Below, one piece after another: positions 30,998 through 42,697 of a stretch of DNA of 64,000 nucleotides (the first letter of the stretch is position 1; the number at the start of each line of letters is the position of its first letter). Source of the DNA: Emiliania huxleyi CCMP1516 (taxonomy: Eukaryota > Haptophyta > Isochrysidales > Noelaerhabdaceae); assembly GCF_000372725.1 (NCBI RefSeq), contig NW_005201732.1:328743-392742 (forward strand). The letters are read 5' to 3'. Below the pieces are notes generated by a model. It did not search any database and was not told the DNA's origin. It worked only from the letters and a program-made list of their open reading frames with translations. The position numbers and the translations under genes were made by a program.

Positions 30998-32901
30998 TCA
31001 CGACGTCGGCGTGGCGAGAGGCACGGGCTGCTCCTGCGCCAGCAGCCCGTCGCTCGCCCAGCCGGCCGTGAAGGCAACCAGCCGTTCGCAATCTAGCGGG
31101 AGGGGAGAGCGCACGGCGGCGGCGGCGGCGGCGGCGGTGCCGCCCAAGCTGTCTCCCCACTCGCTCTCGCCACCCTCGGCGAGGCTCGACGCCTTGCGGA
31201 CCCACTGCGCCGACCCCCCCTGCTGCAGCAGCAGCATCCGCGTCATCAGCGAGTAGGGAGACCTCGTGGCGAGATCGTGGCTCTGCCTCCGCCGCTGCGC
31301 AGGCGCGGCGCTGTGCCGGCCCCGGCTCAAGTCGTGGGATCTGCGGCGCGGGCTGCGCGGCTTTGGCGACGGCGCCAGCCCTGGCGCGCGGCGGAGCGGG
31401 CTGCCCTCCTCGCCGCTCCCCTCTTCGCCCCCCACCGCCGGCGGCGGCTGCTGCTGCTGCGGGACCGGCACCGGCACCGCCCGCTCGGTGCCCCTCCCGC
31501 TCAGCTCCTCAGCCTGCTCCTCGGCTTGCTGCTCGGCTTGCTCCTCGCTGCAGCCGCCCACCTCTCCGGCCGCGCCAGGCGTCGTCGGCTGCAGCGAGAG
31601 CGGGTCGAGGCGGCGCCACGCCCCTGGCGCCTCCCACGCCACGTCTCGCAGCCACTCGTGCGCGCGGACGGCCTGCGAGCCGGCGGCCGCCCCGTCCGCT
31701 GGCGAGCCGAGGCGGGTCGCCGGGTTGCGCCGCAGCAGCCGCTTGGCGAAAGAAAGGAGCGGCGGCGGGAGAGACGCGTCGTAGCAGACGCGGAACGCGG
31801 GGTTCCCGATGTTGCGGTAGAGCTGCAGCACGTCGTCGACGGCGCCGCGGTCGGAGAAGGGCGTGTGTCCGTGCGTCATCTCGTACACAAGCACGCCCAC
31901 AGCCCACCAGTCGACTGGCGGCCCGTGCCCCTGCATCGCAACCATCTCTGGCGCCAGGTACTCGGGCGTGCCGCAGAGCGTGCGAGACGAAGCCGCCTAG
32001 AGGAGGGGGTGCCGACAGGGCTCCGGGAGGGCGCTCGAGGGCCATCCCACGCCGAGCGCGCGCGGCTCGCCTCCGCTCCCTCCCCGCCCCCCTCTCCCCG
32101 CCCTCCCTCGCCGCGCCACCGCTTGGCGAGCCCAAAGTCGACGAGCTTGAGCAGGCCGCGCCCGTCGACCACGAGGTTGTCCGGCTTGAGGTCGCGGTAC
32201 ATCACCCCCTGCTCGTGCAGGTAGCCGATCGCAGACACGACGCAGACAGCATAGGTCCGCGCAACCTCGTCCGGCAGCCTGCCGCGCCGCCGGCAGCCTC
32301 CGGGCGGAGGACACCCCTCCTGCGCGCGGCGCAGGCGGGCGAGGAGCGAGCCGAGGTCGCCGCCCATGCACGCCTCCGTCATCAGGTACGTCTTGCCGTT
32401 CCGCACGTCGAAGTGCGACCCAAACGAGCGGACGATGAAGTCGTGCCGCGAGCGGGTGATGAGCTCCGCCTCCGTCCGCGGGTCGCTGCAGGTGGCCTCG
32501 CCGCCCTCGTCGCGCGAAGAGACCTTGAGTGCGAAGCGGCCACCGTGCGTCCAGCTGCCGCCGCCGAGCGCGAGGGCGCTGCTCCCGGGAGCACGGCTCG
32601 CAGAGCGCTCGTCAGCGCAGCAGCGGTCGCCGCGGCACCTGTTACCGAGCTCGCCCGAGCCGCACACGATGCAGCCGCCGCAGCACGCCTCCCCGCCAGC
32701 ACTCCCAGCGGTCCTCGCACACGCAGCAGCAGCAGCAGCATCACCACCGACGGTGCCGCCGACGGTGCCGAGAAGCCACACCGTCCCGGAAGCGCCGTTG
32801 CCGAGCACCTTGAGGAAGCCGGCGACGGGCGAGGGAGCGTACTCGTCGGTGTCCTCCAGCAGGCATAGGGGGTCCGCCGGCGAGTCCTGCGGCCAGGCCA
32901 T
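30998..32901 (-). CDS. AGC-type Ser/Thr protein kinase
   Basis: Exons 32901-32071 and 31996-30998 give about 609 residues. The intron is 74 bp and begins GC. The start is ATG 32901 (MAWPQDSPADP). Kinase motifs in order: LGNGASGTVWLL, RFALKVSS (catalytic Lys, after a Gly/Cys-rich insertion of about 90 residues), the helix C region EAELITRSRHDFIV, MTEACMGGDLGSLLARL, YRDLKPDNLVV, VDFGLAK and, after the intron, TLCGTPEYLAPEMV with VDWWAVGVLVYEM. The GTPEYLAPE activation segment and the GxxVDWW block are typical of PKA/PKG/AGC kinases. The C-terminal tail is long, with poly-Gln, Pro and Arg-Ser stretches and no recognisable cyclic-nucleotide domain. The upstream regulator is unknown. The insertion between the Gly loop and Lys is unusual. 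Confidence 0.88.
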
Positions 32902-33366
32902 TCAAACGGAGAGGGGACGGCAACTAGGATGGAGAGGGGACGGCGGCCAGGATGCGCAGGACCTTGGTCTCAACTGTGTGCTGCGCCGAAGGGAGCATCA
33001 AGGAGCGATGCGATACCCTAGTACCAACCTTTTTCTCTCCATCTCGCTTTGCTGGTAGGACGATCGCCGCAAACCCTGTGGTCAGCTCGATCATATTTTT
33101 TGTAGGCACCAGAACGCCAAAAAACTAGTATGTCTTCGAGGGAAAAGTAAATCCGAGCAAACCCGCGGCCGCAATGAATTAAAATGCGTGCCGTCCTCCC
33201 ATCCCTCCCTTGGGTTGTCTGTTTTCTTTCTTTCTTTCTTTGAATTAAAATGGGCGGTTTTCGAGGGGAATCTGGAGAATCTGGGAATCTGCTCACGGAT
33301 CCCCACCTCATCGAGTGGTATTGCTAAAAATCTCCTCATCGCAAACAAACCCTGTCAGCAGTTCAC

Positions 33367-33767
33367 GGGTATGTTCGTAAGAGCTACATACATCGAAAAT
33401 CTCTCTCCAAGACATATTTTCAATGTACGTACTTTTAGCTTACTGGGACAAAAGGGAGAAAGAAAAAGGGAGAGGGGGTTGTGTTCTTTCTCTAGGCCCC
33501 TAAGGGCCCTACGCGCGGCGTGAGAGCTCGGTGCTCGGAAGCGAGCTTTGCACGGCGATCGAGGATGGCGCGGTTCACCCCCTCCTCACCGAAGCGATGG
33601 AGATTGCGTTCCGCGTGGTGTGACACAAATGAGAACAAAACAAACTAAATAAATAACAAATGAGCAACAAAGTTTGGTATTGCTAAAAATCTCTCTCTCA
33701 AATGAGAGGCGGGAGTGGGGAGGGTACGCGGTGCTGTCAATGTATGTGGCTCTTACGTACATTCCCG
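33367..33767. mobile_element. MITE-like element with about 30-bp terminal inverted repeats
   Basis: The left end GGTATGTTCGTAAGAGCTAC and the right end GTGGCTCTTACGTACATTCC are inverted relatives over about 30 bp. The element is about 400 bp and noncoding. The internal block at 33440-33625 recurs inverted at about 51850-52010, including TAGCTTACTGGGA and the CGGCGTGAGAGCTCGG-type block. Confidence 0.65.
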
Positions 33768-33912
33768 GAGGTGGACTGCTGACAATTTTGTTTCTACCCG
33801 GTAGTTTTTCAAGGTGCTCTACAAGTTAGGCACAAAAGATAACAAAACAAAACGAGAGAGAGATACAGCCATTTAGGATTTCTAGACGATCACTGAGAAG
33901 AAAGAAGACAGC

Positions 33913-34015
33913 TGCCCAGCTTCGGCTGAGGGCTGACAAGCTGCCGAGCCCAAATCACTGTGACAGTCGTGATTTCTTGTTGGTTTTCTAAAATCTCTCT
34001 CTCTCACTGAGTAGG
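33913..34015 (-). repeat. Inverted fragment of the element at 61.6 kb
   Basis: The reverse complement matches the 5' ends of the repeats at 46950 and 61612: GTGAGAGAGAGATTTTAGAA, ACAAGAAATCACGA and TTTGGGCTCGGCAGCTTGTC up to CAGCCGAAGCTGGG. It ends abruptly. Confidence 0.8.
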
Positions 34016-34263
34016 CCAAAATCCCCACTGGGCCGGGAGCAACCTTAACTTAAGTTAAAAGAAAGAAAAAAGACCACCCAAACGAGGGATAGGGGAGGAG
34101 GACAGGGTTAACTTAAGTCGAGGTCGTGCTTTTTCTTTGGTGAGCCTGTGTGTGTGCCAGTCCGCGCCAGTCTGCGCCCTTGTCGTGCCAGTGTGCTGTG
34201 AGAGAGATTTATCTTAAGAATTCTTCTCCTAACCTTGGGTCGCCGCGCGCCAAGAAGCTCACG

Positions 34264-36786
34264 ATGCCCGACCCTCCTGCGCTGCCGCTGGACGTCGGAC
34301 CCGCCGCCGGCGACGCGCGCTCCACCAGTCCCGGGGCGCAGCACGCCTACGTGCAGTCGCAGAGCCACCTGCTCAAGGCGACGAGCGACAACCCGCTGCC
34401 GACGGCGGTGCCGCCGCCGATAGCGGCGGTCGCCGGCCTGCTCGGCGTGCGCCACGTCCTCTGCCTCATCGGGCTTCCCGAGCGAGGCAAGCCCTTCATC
34501 GCCCAGCGTCTCTCCAAGTACCTCTCCTTCTTCCACGGCGCAGAGGTGAAGCTCTTCGACGTAAACGAGGTGATGGACCGAGCCGGCGGGCCGCCCGGCT
34601 CGGACCACAACGCCATGTTCATGTTCGAGGAGATAAAGGCCTTCATGAACGCGACGTCGTCCGCCGCGGACCGCAACATGACGGTGCCTCGGGCGGGCAG
34701 CGGGAGGTCCGCCCCTGCGAGCAGCTCGAGCCCTCCGTCGCCAGAGGTGCGGCCGGTGGTGGTGCGGGAGGGGTCGGCCGAGGTGCAGCTGGCGGAGAGC
34801 CTGGCCACGCACGGCGAGGAGGAGCTGCTCGTCCACCCGAGCGACCGCCGGCGGAAGAACGTCGACTCGGGCAAGGTTGCGATCCTCTTCGCCAACGACA
34901 CCTTTGCGTGCTTCAAGGAGCAGCGCCGGAGCCGCCGCCACGGACACAGCAGCACGGTGAGCCTGCTGACCCGCCGCGTGGCTCTGCCCTGCAGGAGAAG
35001 TGGTCGGGCACGTCCAAGGAGCGGCGGAGGTGGGCGTCCGAGACGCTCGCAAAGGACCGCGCCCTCGGCGCCAAGCTCATCTTCATCGAGGTGATTGTCG
35101 ACCGCGCAGACATCCTCGAGGCCAACCTGCGGGCGCGCGAGCGGGCGAAGAACGGCCCCACCGCATCGCGCGAGTCGGCGGGTCCGGCGATGTACGAGGA
35201 CGAGCTGCCGGACGAGTGCCTGCGTGAGTTTGAGGACCGCGCGCGCCGCTTCCAGCGCATCTACGTGTCGATGCAGGAGGATAGTTAATCAGTATTAGTA
35301 ATATTAAAAATCAATAATGAGCGCATCTTCGTGTCGATGCAGGAGGACGGCTCCGAGGACGACCTCTCGTACATCAAGCTCATCAACTACGGAGACAAGG
35401 TTGTGACGAACCGGATGCACGGCTACCTGCGGATGCGAATCGCCCAGTTCCTCTCGGTGATCCACCCGACGCCGCACGTCATCTACCTCTCCCGCCACGG
35501 CCAGTCTGAGTACAACGTCCTCGGGAAGCTCGGCGGCAACCCGCCCCTCTCCCCCGCGGGCCAAGAGTACGCGCGCAGGCCCGCGCAGCCGCTGCAGCTC
35601 TCTCGGTGGCACGCGACTCGCGCCGCAGCTCTCTCTCTCTCTCTCCCGGACGCCGCCTCTGTAGGCTCGCGCAGTGGGTGCCGCGCCACATCTTCTACCA
35701 GCACGGCGTGCTGACAAAATGCCGCCTCTGGCGCGCATCCGCTCCTGCGCCGCGCCGCCCTCCCCCCTCCACCGCAGGACCTCCTCCCTCCAGCGCACCA
35801 TTCTCACCGCCACCCACATCCCGCACCCGATCGTGCCCGCCTCCTCCTTCGACAGCCCGGACGGCCTCCCCTCGCCGCCCGCCAAACGCAGCGCCCCGCT
35901 GGAAGCGGCGGCGACGCCTCTAGCAGCCTCCCGTGTAGGCCTCAGCTCGCCGCCCCGCCGCGGCTCGCACGAGACGGACGCCGCAACGCCCTCGGGCGGC
36001 ACGCCGTCCCACCGCTTCCGCTCTCGGCAACGCTCGCGCCAGCTGCCGCCGCGCTACCTGCAGGGCGACGAGGGGGTGCTGAATGAGCCGGTGTGGGAGC
36101 AAATGTCGCGCGTCCTGTGTCCCGAGCCGCGCTGGGGAGGGGCGCGGCAAGGCCGCAGCCGGCGCCGCGGTCGCGCCGTATAGGTCGCCGCGCGTGTACC
36201 GCAACCTCGACGAGATCTTCGCGGGCGAGTACGAGGGGATGACGTACGAGGAGATCAAGAAGATTGCGCCGAGCGAGGCGACACTCCGCTCGATGGACAA
36301 GATCGGGTACCGCTACCCGCGCGGCGAGTCGTACTTCGACATCCTCGCGCGGCTCGACCCGCTCGTGCACGAGCTCGAGTCGTACCACGAGCCGCTGCTG
36401 CTCGTCTCGCACCAGGCCGTGCTGCGGCTGCTCTACTCGTACCTGATGGGCAAGCCGCGCCACCAGGCGCCGAAGGTCGAGATCCCGCTCCACACCGTCA
36501 TCCGAATCACGTACGACGGGTGCGCGACCTAGCCCTGGTAGGAGAGTGCGAAGGAGGGGCGCCCCCGTCGCCGCCGCCCTCGCCGCCGCCGCCCTCGTCA
36601 CCGCCCTCGCCGCCGCCGCCCTCGTCACCGCCCTCGCCGCCGCCCTCTCTGAGCCGGCGAGCGGGTGTGCGCAGGTGGAACCCGCCGTACGAGGAGCGGT
36701 TCGTGCTCGGCCCAACCGCCAAGGGCATCCGCAACGACGGCACCATCGACGAGGGCGTCCTCGAGGACGGACAGACCAACCTCTGA
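34264..36786 (+). CDS. 6-phosphofructo-2-kinase/fructose-2,6-bisphosphatase-like, kinase site altered
   Basis: Seven exons: 34264-34956, 34995-35276, 35343-35578, 35665-35730, 35778-36107, 36184-36519 and 36675-36786, about 684 residues. In the N-terminal 6PF2K region the P-loop reads GLPERGKP, with Pro where the family has Thr. The family's FDATNT block is replaced by LFANDTF. The C-terminal phosphatase looks intact: SRHGQSEYN (phospho-His), the spliced W|TSSLQRTI, EEIKKIAPSE, YRYPRGESY, HQAVLRLLYSYLMGK and IPLHTV. Donors are GT, GA, GC, GC, GC and GT. Intron 2 is a 66-bp tandem duplication and intron 1 is only 38 bp. Exon 5 carries a long Ser/Pro/Arg insertion. The enzyme family controls fructose-2,6-bisphosphate; here hydrolysis is likely and synthesis doubtful. 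Confidence 0.85.
35277..35342 (+). other. 66-bp intron-like tandem duplication (PFKFB-like gene)
   Basis: CGCATCTWCGTGTCGATGCA plus GGAGGA occurs twice, 66 bp apart, around a 39-bp AT-rich filler with stops. Excision of one period restores YVSMQEDGSEDDLSYIK. No GT or GC donor gives this join; the only AG-ending solutions start with GA (35277 or 35280). Confidence 0.75.
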
Positions 36787-37140
36787 CGGGAGAGGGACGG
36801 GAGAGGGCGGCGCTGCTAGGCTTGGGCGAGGGGGCCGGCGGAGATAGGGTTCTCGAGCGCGGTTTCGGGTGACGGTGCCCTCGGGCGGCGGGACGGGGAC
36901 GGGCCGCTTTCTCTACGGCTCAGCTCGGCCAAGGAAGATCAGAGAGACATAAGCGAGGATGAGGAGGAAGACAAAGGTGGATTTGCTGCTTCATCGTGTG
37001 CGGTGTCGCCGGACGCCGCGCGATTCCCAGACACATGTACATGTTTGTTGTCGTGTGGTCACTGTTGTGTATTATGAGAGCCATCGAAAGTAGCGAGTTG
37101 GCGGTGTGGTGCGCGCGGTTTATGTTCACACCTCTACACT
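36787..37140. other. Gene-free interval
   Basis: 3' flanks of two convergent genes. I see no ORF or repeat of note. Confidence 0.4.
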
Positions 37141-38530
37141 CTAGCTAAAATTCGGTTCCGACTCTGTCGCACGCGAGCGAGAGCGAGCACCTCGCAGCTC
37201 GCACCTGCGAAGCAGGCTGAATCGCAGCGCCTCATACTCCCCCCGCTCGACGGCCAGCCGCACGCGCACCACCACGTCCTCGCGTGCTTCGGAACGGCAA
37301 TGCGCGCGTACGAGCAGGCTGGCGGGTGCGGCCGGTCCGACCAGGCTGTGGTTCGCGGGACCAACCAGCGAGCCACCCACCTCGACTCGCAGGCCGTCCG
37401 GCGGGTCGATGCGGACCTCAGGCCGTCCGACCCAAACGGGCAGCTCCGACGCCACCACAAACCAAACGTCCCCGCTCGCGCCGCCGGCCAGCGGCTCGCC
37501 GCCGCGCCATCGCCAGGCGCGCCGTGCCGCACCGTGCCTGGCGACGTCGTCGCTGCCACAGCCGGTGCCGACCGAGAGGCTGCGGAAGAAGCGCCGCCGT
37601 GCGGGCGGGCAGGTGGGAAGGGCAAGGTCGAGGGCGAGCGAGCAGCCGTCCGGCTCGAGCCAAGCGGCTGTCACGCGGCCGTGCTCGGGCGGTGCCGTCG
37701 AGGCGACGGGCACTGGTGGTGGTGGTGGTGGGGCGGCGGCCGCGGCGACGCAGCCGCCAGCACAGCAGATGCGCACGACGGTGTGCTTGAGCCGCACATC
37801 GCCACGAGGGTGGTGCGGGCAGGTGTCGCGCGGGAAGGGGAAGGTTGGCTTGACACGCGCCGACGGGCGCGTGTCGGCCGAGGTTGCGACGCCGAGCCGC
37901 ATCTCGAAGCGATCCGAGCCGACTCTCTCGAATGAGATGACGCGGTCGTAGAGCGTGCGCCAGCCGCTCCGCCGGTCGCCGTGAGATGCCGGCGGGGCAC
38001 CTGGACGCGCCTCCTCAATCGCAAAGCCAAAGAGGAGGCGCATGCCGGCTGGGGTTGCCTCAACGCCGCCCTCTGCGAGCTCCCGCGCGCCCGCCGCGGC
38101 CTCGCTCCCGACCCCGACGGCGAAGCGGTGCTCGCGGAAGCCAAGCTCCGAGAAGTCGTGCTCCCACACCCGGCCGCGGGCGCCGCGTGACGCGACGACG
38201 AGGCTGTGTGCGAGGCTCCGCATCCGCTCGCCGGAGAGGTGGTGGAAGGAGAGGGGCGCGTGCTCCTGCGCCGAGGTGTGGAACCACAGCCCGCGCCTCT
38301 CGCGTAGCAGCGAGGCGCCAGCCCACACAAAGTACTCTGGCGGCTCCGTGTGCAGCCCGCGGTAGTCTCGCACCGGGATCTGCGTGTTGAGTGTCAAGCT
38401 GAGGCACTTGCCCACGCGCATGTCGCCTGCCCAGCCGGTGTACTCGGCCTCGCAGCCGTCGATCCTCGGCCGCATGCGCAATAGCGCCGGCCAGCTCAGC
38501 ACGTACCCTGCGCCGCCGAGAGCGACCGTG
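37141..38530 (-). CDS. GT31-like glycosyltransferase, 3' part only
   Basis: The minus-strand frame reads GTVALGGAGYVLSWPALLRM, then CEAEYTGWAGDMRVGKCLSL. GGAGYVLS followed by a short acidic block and a G.CL motif is the C-terminal catalytic signature of Fringe/C1GALT/beta-1,3-galactosyltransferase proteins (GT31). The family's usual EDV is replaced here by GDM. The rest (about 400 residues to TAG at 37141) has no recognised domain, with a poly-Pro tract near 37710-37735. Upstream, the frame closes at a TGA near 38566, where the CTCTACA repeat array begins, so the DxD-containing N-terminal half is missing, lost, or on exons beyond the array. No start codon is assigned. Confidence 0.55.
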
Positions 38531-38536
38531 CCTCGT

Positions 38537-38705
38537 TCGCCGCTTATGATGTAGAGTTTGTTGTAGAGATTTCACGTTGTAGAGCGCCTCTACATCGCTC
38601 TACAACGGAGGCGCTTCGTCCCGCGGCGGATGTAGAGCTCTACAGCTCTACAGCGCTCTACATCTCTACAGCTCTACAGCGCTCTACACTCTACATCCTC
38701 TACAC
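38537..38705. repeat. CTCTACA/TGTAGAG palindromic repeat array
   Basis: Numerous overlapping CTCTACA and TGTAGAG units, e.g. CTCTACAGCTCTACAGCGCT, able to form many alternative hairpins. It abuts the broken 5' end of the GT31-like frame. Confidence 0.85.
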
Positions 38706-38758
38706 CCTCCCTCAGGCCTCCTACTGGCTGGTTGCGTGCGCTCTCCTACCGGTACGTA

Positions 38759-38855
38759 GTTCTCCTGCTCCTGACAAAAGGGACAGCGACAGGCTGCAGC
38801 ACGGTGGACTCCTACACCAGCGACCTTCCTCCAGCTTCTCACTGGCAGCCTCTCA
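38759..38855 (+). repeat. Dispersed repeat shared with 25616-25740
   Basis: Copy in the same orientation; see the entry at 25616 for the shared blocks. Confidence 0.7.
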
Positions 38856-39028
38856 CTCAGCTCTCTCTCACTACCACGCACGGGCACACCCACACTGAAT
38901 GCGGAAAGAGGCGGCCGAGGCGCTCGCCGTGGGGTGGCTGGCAGGGGCGGTGGTAGGAGTCTCCCCTCTGTGGGCTTCGCTAAAGAAAGGTGCGGCCTGA
39001 GCGTGTCCTCGCCGTTGAGGTCTTGCTT

Positions 39029-40458
<1,430 letters not shown>

Positions 40459-40583
40459 GTGCGGGAAAAGAACTATCGGTCGGCGAGGAAGGGGCGTGAC
40501 GTGACCGAATCAGAAGGCTGTTGGTGTGCGGGAAAAGAACTATCGGTCGGCGAGGAAGGGGCGTGACGTGACCGAATCAGAAT
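40459..40583 (+). repeat. 67-bp tandem duplication upstream of the desaturase
   Basis: GTGCGGGAAAAGAACTATCG and the following bases to GACCGAATCAGAA occur at 40459 and 40526, with a 9-bp filler GGCTGTTGG between copies. It lies 30 bp upstream of the chosen desaturase ATG, so it is probably 5' UTR or promoter. Its structure (duplication plus filler) resembles the three duplication introns. Confidence 0.85.
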
Positions 40584-40612
40584 CAACCCAACTGAATCGC
40601 AAGGGCTCGACA

Positions 40613-42697
40613 ATGTCTTCCCAGACCGTCGTGGAGACGCCCTCGACCGAGACGCTTCTAGGGTGCGAGTCGGAGGAGCCGGCGCCGCGGTACCCGCCAT
40701 CCAAGGAGAGGAGCCTCACGGATCTGCTGCGCCGCGAGTACGAGCTTGCCACGAGCGCGCGTCCGATTCACCCGCCCGATACCGCCGCCAAGATTGCGCA
40801 GGGCTTCCCGGCGCCGGCGCCGTTCTGGGTCGGTCTGCGGCCCTTCATCCTTCTGATGCCCTTCACTGGCGTCGGCCCGGCCGTCTTTCTCATGTCGCAC
40901 GGCAGCGCCGCGTACATCTGCTGCGCAGCGCTCCTGTACGCCTACCTCGCCTTTTCGGGCTACCGGATGGGGCGCGGCGACCTGGCGCTGGCGTTCGGTC
41001 GCACCAGCAGTGACGTGCACTCGTACGCCGGCAGCCCCAACGTGATCCAGTACCTGATGCTCATGATCTGGCTGCCCGTCTGGTTCACCTCCCTCTCGTG
41101 CATCTTCAGCAGCGCGATTGTCCCAAAGCCGCTGCTGGCTGTCGCCGCCTTCTGGGGCGCCCTCTTCTTCAAGAACGGCGTGTGCATGTCGGTGGTCCTT
41201 CACCGGTACGCGTCCCACGCGGCCTTCAAGGTCGGCCCAGCCACCTCGCTGCTGCTCGGCTGCCTCGGCTGCTTTGCGTACCAAGGTGCCCTGCCCTGCC
41301 CTGCCCTGCCCCGCCCTGACGTGCACCTCTGGCCACCACCCGAGCTGCCTGGCCCGCACGCTCCGCGCCCTCTCCGCCCGCCCCGGCGCGCCCCGGCACG
41401 CTCACGCCGCATCCACCGACGCGTCCACGCCGCGCCCGCAGGCGGCCCGCTCTGGTGGGGGTCGCGCCACCGCTCGCACCACAAGTACTGCGACACGACG
41501 GCGCGCGACCCGCACTCGCCGGCGCTCATGGGCGTGATCAACGCCTTCACCTTCTTCCTCTCCGGCGCCACCTTCGACGACGTGAGGTCGGTGCAGGCCG
41601 TCGACGAGCAGTACGTGCCTCACCACATCGACACGCCGGGCGCGCGCAGCCTGCCCCCCCTATTTACAATATCCGAGATGATTAACTCACTATCCTTAGA
41701 CGCTTTAATCCCCCTACCGCTCTCATTCATCCCGCGTGTTGCAAACTTCCATTTGGCGCTCCGCCGTAGCTACTATGGCGAGACTCTGTGCTGTCGCTCT
41801 GGCATAAAGATTCTTATCACCTTGTCTTCTCTCGCCCTNNNNNNNNNNNNNNNNNNNNNNNNNNNNNNNNNNNNNNNNNNNNNNNNNNNNNNNNNNNNNN
41901 NNNNNNNNNNNNNNNNNNNNNNNNNNNNNNNNNNNNNNACCCCCCCCCCCCCTGGGGCAGGGGCAGGCGTTTTCAACCCCCCCCCAACACCCGTCCCTGC
42001 CCTCGATGCCCCGCAGGCCTCTTCGTCTCCTTCACCTCCTCGTGGGTCGGGATGGTCGCCACCCTCTGGTTCAATGTCCGCAACCACCCCATCGGTGCGG
42101 GACCCCCCACCCGCACCCCTCCCTGCACCCGGGCCACACTCCCCTGCCGCCCCTCGCGCAAACCAGGCGGCGCCGAGGACAAGGCGGCGACCGGGAAGAA
42201 CCACTTCAGCGGGGGTGTCCGCCGCTCCTCCGTCACCAACAAGGCGCCCTCCCCGCCCCGCCCACACCCTGCCCCGCCAGCCGGCGCGTGCGCTCGGCCC
42301 CCTCTAACCCCCCCCCTCACCTTCTCAGGCGTGCGACGCGGTGGATTCGCCGAACACAATCGGAGAGTGGCCGCTCTACGTCTTCCTCGACGGTGGCTCC
42401 GCCCGCCCGGCCCGCGCCTGGCGTGTCTACGCGCGCGCACCCACGACCCGCCCTGCCCTTTCCGCAGGCATCTCGTCCCTCATCTCGCCGTCGGTGGGCG
42501 AGGACGACCACGACCACCACCACACGCACCCCAACCTCGCCGTCCGGCCGGGCCGGTGGGGAGACTTGCCCGGCGCGATGGTCGTCGGCGCGCTCGAGGC
42601 GGCCGGCCTCGCGCGCAACGTCGTTCGGCAGCGGAACGGACGCAGTTTTGGCGATTGCGTCCTGACGGCCGACGACAAGTCGCCCAAGACGGACTAG
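40613..42697 (+). CDS. Delta-9-type (stearoyl-CoA desaturase-like) fatty acid desaturase, interrupted by a gap
   Basis: Exons 40613-41285, 41442-about 41650, [gap], 42017-42096, 42329-42392 and 42468-42697. The start ATG 40613 opens MSSQTVVETPSTETLL. The three His boxes of membrane diiron desaturases are present: HRYASH, HRSHHKYCD (after the first intron, in YQ|GGPLWWGSRHRSHH) and GEDDHDHHHTHPNLAVRPG near the C-terminus. Hydrophobic helices FWVGLRPFILLMPFTGVGPA and LLAVAAFWGALFFK fit the usual topology. The enzyme puts the first double bond into acyl-CoA in the ER. Introns 1 and 4 start with GT; the intron at 42097 starts with GC. Sequence from about 41655 to the gap is AT-rich and loses homology to the family, probably a misassembled edge, so about 100 residues are missing. 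Confidence 0.85.
41839..41938. other. Assembly gap (100 N)
   Basis: Lies inside the desaturase gene. The 180 bases to its left differ sharply in composition from the exons. Confidence 0.99.

Larger units (their letters stand above)
32902..34263. other. Gene-free, AT-richer interval made of mobile-element fragments
   Basis: No gene is seen. It contains a TIR-bounded element (33367-33767), an inverted fragment of the 61.6-kb element (33913-34015), TTTCTTTCTTTC runs and repeated GGTATTGCTAAAAATCTC motifs at about 33318 and 33674. Confidence 0.5.

Noticed and set aside
31277..32868. Plus-strand ORFs of 300-500 codons across the AGC kinase
   Set aside because: They are antisense to clear kinase motifs (RDLKPDN, GTPEYLAPE) and lack domains.
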